Shown: in pieces, positions 23,686 through 28,777 of the stretch
Numbering within the stretch: position 1 is the first letter of the stretch
Layout of the letters: every line of letters begins with the position of its first letter
Notes under the pieces: model-generated
Databases searched by the model: none
The model's input: the letters and a program-made list of their open reading frames with translations, nothing else
Told to the model about the DNA's origin: nothing
Origin: JAHJDS01 sp964569795
GTDB taxonomy: Bacteria > Desulfobacterota > Desulfarculia > Desulfarculales > JAHJDS01
Assembly: GCA_964569795.1 (NCBI GenBank)
Contig: CAZMVB010000044.1
Location: 1 to 28,777 of the forward strand
Length of the DNA stretch: 28,777 bases
Direction of reading: 5' to 3'
Made by a program: the position numbers and the translations under genes

Positions 23686-24774
23686 TCAGCCGGCGATCCA
23701 CCCCAGGGGGAGCGGCTTGATATTATCCGGATTCATCCATCCCAGGAAGGTGACCACGACCTTCAGCAGCCGGGCGCAGACCTGCCCGTCCATTTCCCGA
23801 TAGATGATCTGAACCGCCTCCCAGGGGGCGGCGGCCTTCCGGAATGACCTGGTCGAGGTCAGGGCGTCGTAGGCGTCCAGGATCCGGATGAGGCGGCACT
23901 GATCCGGGATGTCCTCCTCGCGCAGGCCCCGGGGGTATCCGGTCCCGTCCAGGTTTTCGTGATGCTGATAGACCATCCGCAGCGACTCGATGGGCATCTG
24001 TCCCGCGGTGCGGAGCATCTCGAAGCCCGCCGTGGGATGCTGCCGCATGATCTCCCATTCGTCTTCGGTCAGGGATCCTTTTTTGGTCAGGATCGCCTCG
24101 GGGATGTCCTTTTTTCCGACGTCGTGAAACAGCCCGCCCAGGCCGAAGGCCACGATCTGGTCCGGGGACAGGTCCAGGTAGCGGGCCAGGGCCAGGGACA
24201 ACAGGCAGACGTTGACCGAGTGGGTGTACAGGGACTGATCCCGGGACAGGATGTCGCCCAGGTGCCGGGCCACGTCGATGTGTGTGGACACGTACTCGGC
24301 GACGTCCTCGATGAACTCGCGACCGATCCGGACCTTTTCCTCCAGCCGGGCGTCCGAGAGCGCGTGATCGACGATTTGGAGGGCGTTGTCATAGATGGTG
24401 TCGGCCTTCATCCCGTGGCCCAGGTAGGGGTCCCGCAACTGTCGGCCCAATTGCCGGCGCAGCCGTTCATAGCCGAGGGGGACCTGGTCTTCCGGGATGA
24501 AGACGTCGATCACGCCCAGGCGCTGCAATTTGGTCAGCTTGGCGAAGGCCCCGGACGACCGGGCGCGGGCCACCAGGACCAAGGACACGGTCCCGGCGTC
24601 CTTGTCCTCGAAGGGCAGGTAAACGTCCATGGGCAATTCATTGATTCGGGTCAGCCGGTCCAGAGACCAGACCCTGAAACCGACGGCCAGTCGAGCGAAG
24701 GTCTGCTCGTCGAGTTTAGAGACGCGGTAATCAGGGTCGGAATCGAACGACCTGTCCTCTGGCGGAGCACTCAC
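23686..24774 (-). CDS. HD-GYP domain cyclic-di-GMP phosphodiesterase
   Basis: HD-GYP enzymes hydrolyse cyclic-di-GMP. The 362-residue protein has an N-terminal DUF3391-like region (about 15-100) and a complete C-terminal HD-GYP domain. That domain has HSVNV (H185), HDVGK (H217, D218), QHP (H246), HHEN (H271, H272), DGTGYPRG (276-283, containing the GYP signature) and DAYDALTSTRSFRKA (D300 on). All metal ligands appear present, so it is probably active. No membrane segment is seen. The GTG start overlaps the stop of the PilZ gene (GTGA), so a c-di-GMP receptor and a hydrolase are produced together. Confidence 0.93.
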   Translation of the reverse strand: MSAPPEDRSFDSDPDYRVSKLDEQTFARLAVGFRVWSLDRLTRINELPMDVYLPFEDKDAGTVSLVLVARARSSGAFAKLTKLQRLGVIDVFIPEDQVPLGYERLRRQLGRQLRDPYLGHGMKADTIYDNALQIVDHALSDARLEEKVRIGREFIEDVAEYVSTHIDVARHLGDILSRDQSLYTHSVNVCLLSLALARYLDLSPDQIVAFGLGGLFHDVGKKDIPEAILTKKGSLTEDEWEIMRQHPTAGFEMLRTAGQMPIESLRMVYQHHENLDGTGYPRGLREEDIPDQCRLIRILDAYDALTSTRSFRKAAAPWEAVQIIYREMDGQVCARLLKVVVTFLGWMNPDNIKPLPLGWIAG

Positions 24775-25454
24775 CCCGGTTCACCCCGCCCCATCTCCTC
24801 ACCGAACAAGGCCGAGATCCTGGTCACGTAGTCCTGCCACGGGCCGGGTTCCTCGGTGAACTGGAGGCCCAGGGCGTAGTGACCGCCGCCCAGGGTGGTC
24901 AGGTTTCGCACCGTCGAGGACGAGATCTCGATCGTTTTCCCCTCCTCGATCATGATATTGAGGTCAACCCGGTCGTGCAGGTCAAAGGCCCGATCGACCA
25001 TCACCCGGCAGCCGGAGTAACTGACGTCCGCGATCCGGCCCGGGACGGATTTGGCCTCATCGCCGGCCAAGTATCGCAGCTCGGCGGCCAGGTTGACCTT
25101 GACCCGTTTCTCCTTGCGCAGGTTGACCCGTTCCACCTGGTCGGGATAGGCGATGTAGATCACCGGAGTCGGATGAAACGATATATGCTCGACGGTCGAT
25201 TGAAAGCCGAACATGACGCCCTGGTCCAGAAACCGGACCACGCACGGGCACCCGGCCGTGGAGAAGATGGGGGAGCCGTTGACCAGGGGCAAATCGGCCA
25301 GGAGATAACGGTGACCTTGCCGGCCGATATAAGAGGTGGCCCCCTTGAGGCGCTGGCCACCGACCTGGCGCTCCAGGATCAGCAATTCTCCCGGAACCAG
25401 GGGGAATTCCGCCCCTGAAAATTTTCCGTCCGGGCCATCGGAATTCCCTGTCAT
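24771..25454 (-). CDS. PilZ domain protein with YcgR-like N-terminal domain
   Basis: This 227-residue protein is a predicted cyclic-di-GMP receptor. Residues 1-105 form a YcgR-like beta-barrel domain. The PilZ domain follows with the two ligand-binding motifs RKEKR (113-117, the R-x-x-x-R type) and DVSYSG (143-148, the D/N-x-S-x-x-G type). YcgR proteins act on flagellar motors, but no flagellar genes are nearby, so its target is unknown. Start ATG 25454 has GGAG nine bases upstream; a TTG at 25463 is less likely. It is the first gene of a two-gene operon with the HD-GYP phosphodiesterase. Confidence 0.9.
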   Translation of the reverse strand: MTGNSDGPDGKFSGAEFPLVPGELLILERQVGGQRLKGATSYIGRQGHRYLLADLPLVNGSPIFSTAGCPCVVRFLDQGVMFGFQSTVEHISFHPTPVIYIAYPDQVERVNLRKEKRVKVNLAAELRYLAGDEAKSVPGRIADVSYSGCRVMVDRAFDLHDRVDLNIMIEEGKTIEISSSTVRNLTTLGGGHYALGLQFTEEPGPWQDYVTRISALFGEEMGRGEPG

Positions 25455-25572
25455 CCGTTCCAACTCCAGGTCAGGTCACGGTTCCAGACGGTCTGCAGAG
25501 CTGGTAATCTCCTCCCCCCCTTGAGGTCCCCGCTCCGAGCTGGTAGGTCTCCTCGTATAAAAACATGGTAAA

Positions 25573-25591
25573 GACACCCGTCTGGGGTGTC
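25573..25591. repeat. 7-bp inverted repeat, possible weak terminator
   Basis: GACACCC-GTCTG-GGGTGTC forms a perfect 7-bp stem with a 5-base loop. On the minus strand it is followed by TTTACC and later a T run. It lies between the small hypothetical gene and the PilZ gene and may end the former's transcript or act in the PilZ leader. Confidence 0.45.
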
Positions 25592-25698
25592 AAACGTTAA
25601 TGTCATCTAGGATACTATATTCATGCCAGTATGAACAAGGGCATTAATCAGTTAAATAGTCGGCCCCCGGAAGCCGGGTGCCGCCCGGGCCGCCGTTT

Positions 25699-25995
25699 TC
25701 AGCACATGCCGCACCCCTTGCGGCGGTGTTCGTCATACCACTTTCGCACCAGGTGTTTGACCTGGGTCCGGTCCAGGACCAGGTAGTCCCGGATCTCGGC
25801 CTTGGTGATCAGACCGGTCAGATAGGCGAATTTGACGAGATAGGTCAGGTTGTCAAGGGAGGGGGCGTCCAGTCGGTCATCGACCCAGGTCTTGACGGCG
25901 TTGTCGCGAATCACGGCCGCCAGTCGTCCGAAGCGGTCGAGCCACCCTCCCGAGCGAGCACCCGGCCGTGGCCCTGTTTCCGGAGACCCAGGCAT
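25699..25995 (-). CDS. Hypothetical protein with C-terminal CGMC
   Basis: This 98-residue protein is not recognised. The first 20 residues are Pro/Gly/Arg-rich. Residues 20-85 look helical (WLDRFGRLAAVIRDNAVKTWVDDRL..NLTYLVKFAYLTGLITKAEIRDYLV). The tail is basic and ends KGCGMC, a Cys-x-x-Cys that could bind metal or act as a thiol pair. ATG 25995 has only a weak ribosome site. A strong hairpin (26021-26060) separates it from dsrD on the same strand, so the link with dsrD may only be read-through. Confidence 0.6.
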   Translation of the reverse strand: MPGSPETGPRPGARSGGWLDRFGRLAAVIRDNAVKTWVDDRLDAPSLDNLTYLVKFAYLTGLITKAEIRDYLVLDRTQVKHLVRKWYDEHRRKGCGMC

Positions 25996-26020
25996 CTTGA
26001 CTGGTAAAGACCCGAAATAA

Positions 26021-26060
26021 GGGAGCCGCTTTTCGTCAGGAAGGTCGAAAAGCGGCTCCC
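26021..26060 (-). terminator. Terminator after dsrD
   Basis: A perfect 15-bp inverted repeat (GGGAGCCGCTTTTCG, 26021-26035, and its complement, 26046-26060) has a 10-base loop. On the minus strand it is followed by TTATTT. It begins 16 bases after the dsrD stop. Confidence 0.85.
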
Positions 26061-26076
26061 GGAATATCCGGTCGGT

Positions 26077-26310
26077 TTAGTTTTCTTCCTTGGGCTGAAG
26101 GCCGGGCAGGGAGAAATAGGTGGTGCTGCCCGAGGACCAGTAGGCCAGGCTTCCGTCGGAGATCATGGCGGTGGTGACGCTCTTGAGCTGCTTTTTCTTG
26201 AGTTCCTCGTGGTCCTTTTTGAGGGCCTTCATGATGTCATTGATCATAAACCGTTTTTGCTTTTTCTCGAGAAAATCGAGAACGGCCTGACGGACTTCAT
26301 CATCAGTCAT
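26077..26310 (-). CDS. dsrD: DsrD, allosteric partner of dissimilatory sulfite reductase
   Basis: DsrD is a small winged-helix protein that has been reported to stimulate DsrAB activity. The 77-residue product, from ATG 26310 with GGGAG seven bases upstream, matches the usual length (about 78). It contains the family signature YWSSGSTT (57-64) after a helical N terminus (EVRQAVLDFLEKKQ..). Longer readings to 26358 would start inside the promoter. It is monocistronic, with its own promoter and strong terminator. It is transcribed away from dsrAB, whereas in most sulfate reducers dsrD directly follows dsrB. Whether a second dsrD lies beyond the window end cannot be seen. Confidence 0.9.
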   Translation of the reverse strand: MTDDEVRQAVLDFLEKKQKRFMINDIMKALKKDHEELKKKQLKSVTTAMISDGSLAYWSSGSTTYFSLPGLQPKEEN

Positions 26311-26358
26311 GATTTGGCTCCCGCAAGTAGTGGTGTACTTACTTTCACGAACAAACAA

Positions 26359-26387
26359 TTACTAAACCGGAGTCGCCGGGATGTCAA
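26359..26387 (-). promoter_or_regulatory. Predicted sigma70-type promoter of dsrD
   Basis: On the minus strand, TTGACA (26382-26387) and TAGTAA (26359-26364) are 17 bases apart, about 50 bases before the dsrD start. Confidence 0.65.
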
Positions 26388-26452
26388 GGCATTTTTGGCC
26401 AAAGTCCCGGGCCGTCGGACCCCGTAAATCAGATTCAGGCCGTAGATTTTTG

Positions 26453-26481
26453 TTGACAACCCCCCGGGGCTCGACTAACAT
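26453..26481 (+). promoter_or_regulatory. Predicted sigma70-type promoter of dsrAB
   Basis: TTGACA (26453-26458) and TAACAT (26476-26481) are separated by exactly 17 bases. It is back-to-back with the dsrD promoter, 65 bases away. A palindrome TTTGGCCAAA (26394-26403) lies between them. Confidence 0.7.
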
Positions 26482-26490
26482 GCACTGTCA

Positions 26491-26508
26491 TTGTAATAAT
26501 CCTCACAA
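26491..26508 (+). promoter_or_regulatory. Rex-like operator in the dsrA leader
   Basis: TTGTAATAATCCTCACAA has both outer halves of the Rex consensus (TTGT-N10-ACAA, 18 bp) and two of four inner conserved bases. It lies at the expected transcription start, where a repressor would block initiation. Rex senses NADH/NAD+; assignment here is inference. Confidence 0.4.
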
Positions 26509-26662
26509 AAGGGCGGACCGGGGCGATGGACCCCGGCGCTCGGGGGTGTTTGGGGGAGGATTTAACAGCGCGGATTAATATCAAATCCTGGAGACGGGAG
26601 GTCCTGGGGCCCCGCGTCGAATCGTTATGATGGAACCATCAACCTGCAGGAGGTAGTAATCG
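26509..26662 (+). other. Leader of dsrA, no gene seen
   Basis: The rest of the roughly 175-base dsrA leader is G-rich in its first half (GGGGGTGTTTGGGGGAGG near 26540). It ends with AGGAGG at 26648-26653, nine bases before the ATG. I see no known riboswitch or convincing coding sequence. Confidence 0.5.
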
Positions 26663-27976
26663 ATGGCAAAGCACGAGACCCCTCTACTCGATGAGTTAGA
26701 ATCGGGGCCCTGGCCGAGCTTTGTGACGGACATCAAACGGATGGCCGATTCGAGCCCGGCCTGTAACGATCTGTTGGGCCAATTGGAGTTGTCCTACAAG
26801 GACCGGGAAGGCCACTGGAAGCACGGTGGCATCGTCGGGGTTCTGGGGTACGGCGGCGGCGTGATCGGCCGTTATTCGGACGTGCCCGAGCTGTTCCCCA
26901 ACGTGGCCCACTTCCACACCCTCCGGGTCAACCAGCCGGCGAGCAAGTTCTACACCAGCGAGGCCCTGCGGACGATCACGGACATCTGGCGCCGCCGCGG
27001 CTCGGGCATGCTCAACATGCACGGCTCCACCGGAGACATCATCCTGCTGGGCACCTTTACCGAGGAACTGGAGCCGGTCTTCGCCGAACTGACCCAGAAC
27101 GGCTTTGACCTGGGCGGCTCGGGTTCGGCCCTGCGGACGCCGTCCTGCTGCGTGGGCAAGGCCCGGTGCGAGTGGGCCTGCATCGACACCCAGGACATCT
27201 GCTACAACCTGACCCAGTATTTCCAGGACGAACTCCATCGTCCGGCCTGGCCCTACAAGTTCAAGTTCAAGGTTTCGGGCTGCCCCAATGACTGCGTGGC
27301 CTCCATCGCCCGGGCCGACTGCTCGATCATCGGCACCTGGCGGGACGACATCCGGGTGGACGCCGCGGCCGTGAAGGCCTACGCCGCGGGCAAGATCCCG
27401 GCCAACGGCGGCTCCTACGGTCAGGACGCCAAGCTGGACATCCAGAAGGACGTGGTCGAGAAGTGCCCCACCGGCTGCATGGCCTGGGACGGCACCACCC
27501 TGGAGATCAACAACCGCGAGTGCTCCCGCTGCATGCACTGCATCAACGCCATGCCCAAGGCCCTCCGGCCCGGCACCGACACCGGGGCGACCATCCTCAT
27601 CGGCGCCAAGGCGCCCATCCTCGAGGGGGCCCAGATGTCCTCGGTGATAATTCCCTTCATCAAGCTGAAAGAGGACGTGGACCTGAGCGACGCGGCCTAC
27701 GATGAGGACACCGACAGCGAAAAATATCAGAACCTCAAGGAGTTCGCCGAGGCGGCCCACGAGTGGTGGGACGAGAACGGCAAGAACCGGGAGCGGATCG
27801 GCGAGCTGATCCAGCGTCTCGGTCTTCGCGAATTTCTGGCGGCCGTCGGCCTGGAGCCCGATCCGCGCATGGTCAAGGAGCCGCGGTCCAACCCCTACAT
27901 CTTCTACACCGAGGAAGAGGTGCCCGGGGGCTGGAAGCGGACCATCGAGGACTACCGCGCCCGCCATAAGGAATAA
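26663..27976 (+). CDS. dsrA: Dissimilatory sulfite reductase alpha subunit
   Basis: DsrA with DsrB forms the cytoplasmic enzyme that reduces sulfite using siroheme coupled to [4Fe-4S] clusters, the terminal step of sulfate respiration. The 437-residue protein has the siroheme-cluster motif C-x5-C...C-x3-C (C163, C169; C207, C211) and an inserted ferredoxin region (C268, C272; CSRCMHC at C287, C290, C293). Overall similarity (MAKHETPLLDELE, LGTFTEELEPVFAELT, LKEDVDLSDAA) is to reductive bacterial-type DsrA. Start ATG 26663 has AGGAGG. dsrB follows after 31 bases with its own ribosome site. Confidence 0.97.
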   Translation: MAKHETPLLDELESGPWPSFVTDIKRMADSSPACNDLLGQLELSYKDREGHWKHGGIVGVLGYGGGVIGRYSDVPELFPNVAHFHTLRVNQPASKFYTSEALRTITDIWRRRGSGMLNMHGSTGDIILLGTFTEELEPVFAELTQNGFDLGGSGSALRTPSCCVGKARCEWACIDTQDICYNLTQYFQDELHRPAWPYKFKFKVSGCPNDCVASIARADCSIIGTWRDDIRVDAAAVKAYAAGKIPANGGSYGQDAKLDIQKDVVEKCPTGCMAWDGTTLEINNRECSRCMHCINAMPKALRPGTDTGATILIGAKAPILEGAQMSSVIIPFIKLKEDVDLSDAAYDEDTDSEKYQNLKEFAEAAHEWWDENGKNRERIGELIQRLGLREFLAAVGLEPDPRMVKEPRSNPYIFYTEEEVPGGWKRTIEDYRARHKE

Positions 27977-28007
27977 CGCGGCCTAGCCAAAGAAGAGGAG
28001 AAACAAG

Positions 28008-28777
28008 ATGGCTGAACGCATTACCGATATCGGACCTCCCAAGTACAGCAAGTTCTGGCCGCCCATCGTCAAGGAAAACTACGGCAAGTGGGTCTATCAC
28101 GAGATCCTCGAGCCGGGCGTGCTCAAGCACGTCTCCGAGACCGGCGCCGAACTGATCTCGGTCCGCTGCGGCGGGACGCGTCTGATGACGGTGGACAAGG
28201 TCGAGGAGATCTGCCAGATCGCCGACGAGTTCTGCGACGGCTACCTCCGGTTCACCACCCGGAACAACATCGAGTTCCTGCTGACCGACGCCTCCAAGCT
28301 CGAGGCCCTCAAGGCCAAGTGCCAGGCCACGGCCCTGCCCGTGGGCGGCACCGGCGCCGGCGTGACCAACATCGTCCACACCCAGGGCTGGGTCCATTGC
28401 CACACCCCGGCCATCGACGCCTCGGGCATCGTCAAGAGCGTCATGGACGAGTTGTTCGACTACTTCACCAGCCACAAGCTGCCGGCCCAGGTCCGTATCT
28501 CCCTGGCCTGCTGCCTGAACATGTGCGGCGCGGTCCACTGCTCGGACGTGTCCATCCTGGGCGTGCACCGCAAACCCCCGGTCATCGACCATACCCGTCT
28601 GGACGCCCTGTGCGAGATCCCGACGACCATCGCCTCCTGCCCCACGGCGGCCATCAAGCCGGCCTCCCACGAGGGCAAGGACAAGGAAGGCGCGGACAAG
28701 AAGTACAAGACGGTGTCGGTCAGAGAGGAGCGGTGCATGTTCTGCGGCAACTGCTACACCATGTGCCCGGCCATGCC
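28008..28777 (+). CDS. dsrB: Dissimilatory sulfite reductase beta subunit (3' end beyond window)
   Basis: The visible 256 codons from ATG 28008 (AGAGGAG seven bases upstream) read as DsrB: MAERITDIGPPKYSKFWPPI, ISVRCGGTRLM, TQGWVHCHTPAIDASG, LACCLNMCGAVHCSD and a ferredoxin motif CMFCGNCYTMCPAMP at the window edge. The protein normally has about 380 residues, so about a third is missing to the right of the window. It is co-transcribed with dsrA. In the DsrA2B2 enzyme the beta subunit holds the catalytically active siroheme. Confidence 0.97.
   Translation, partial: MAERITDIGPPKYSKFWPPIVKENYGKWVYHEILEPGVLKHVSETGAELISVRCGGTRLMTVDKVEEICQIADEFCDGYLRFTTRNNIEFLLTDASKLEALKAKCQATALPVGGTGAGVTNIVHTQGWVHCHTPAIDASGIVKSVMDELFDYFTSHKLPAQVRISLACCLNMCGAVHCSDVSILGVHRKPPVIDHTRLDALCEIPTTIASCPTAAIKPASHEGKDKEGADKKYKTVSVREERCMFCGNCYTMCPAM

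Overview
The window looks like part of the chromosome of a high-GC, strictly anaerobic, sulfate-reducing bacterium of the Desulfobacterota (the former sulfate-reducing Deltaproteobacteria). The evidence is a sulfate adenylyltransferase gene (sat), reductive-type dissimilatory sulfite reductase genes (dsrA and the start of dsrB), the accessory gene dsrD, and a Flx/Hdr electron-transfer operon of the kind found in these organisms. The order or genus cannot be fixed from the sequence. A run of 100 N flanked by an exact 55-bp duplication shows that this is a scaffold from a short-read, possibly metagenomic, assembly.

Layout. Positions 1-1.5 kb are an AT-rich patch with a translationally coupled DUF3800 gene and an unrecognised partner that may be a nuclease toxin. 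Repeats at the very left edge resemble an insertion-sequence end. From 1.6 to 3.4 kb (minus strand) lie a small hypothetical gene, an M48 lipoprotein peptidase and an SH3-domain exported protein. Then come tRNA-Ser(GCU), a PIN-PhoH ATPase, sat with its own promoter and terminator, and a lysine/alanine-rich histone-like gene. The minus-strand pair rnc-era follows, then pyrR.

From 10.4 to 18.3 kb is the centrepiece, a six-gene operon: a double-module hdrA, flxD (MvhD-like), two iron-sulfur subunits (flxC, flxB), an FAD/NAD(H)/[2Fe-2S] subunit (flxA) and an HdrD/DsrK-like subunit. The first and last genes each contain an in-frame UGA at a position where homologues have cysteine. Each UGA is followed by a stem-loop whose G-containing apical loop starts after exactly 21 intervening nucleotides. 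I read both as selenocysteine codons, so conventional annotation would wrongly split both genes. The likely role is NADH-linked, flavin-based electron bifurcation between ferredoxin and a disulfide partner.

From 18.6 to 25.5 kb are mostly housekeeping or uncharacterised genes: a hypothetical protein, a membrane-anchored alpha/beta hydrolase, a 63-bp repeat pair next to the assembly gap, a metallo-beta-lactamase-fold hydrolase, a three-gene cluster with yjbQ, and a coupled PilZ/HD-GYP pair for cyclic-di-GMP signalling. The right end has a small hypothetical gene, then dsrD transcribed divergently from dsrAB (normally dsrD follows dsrB). The shared intergenic region carries two clear sigma70-type promoters and a Rex-like box. 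dsrB runs off the end of the window.
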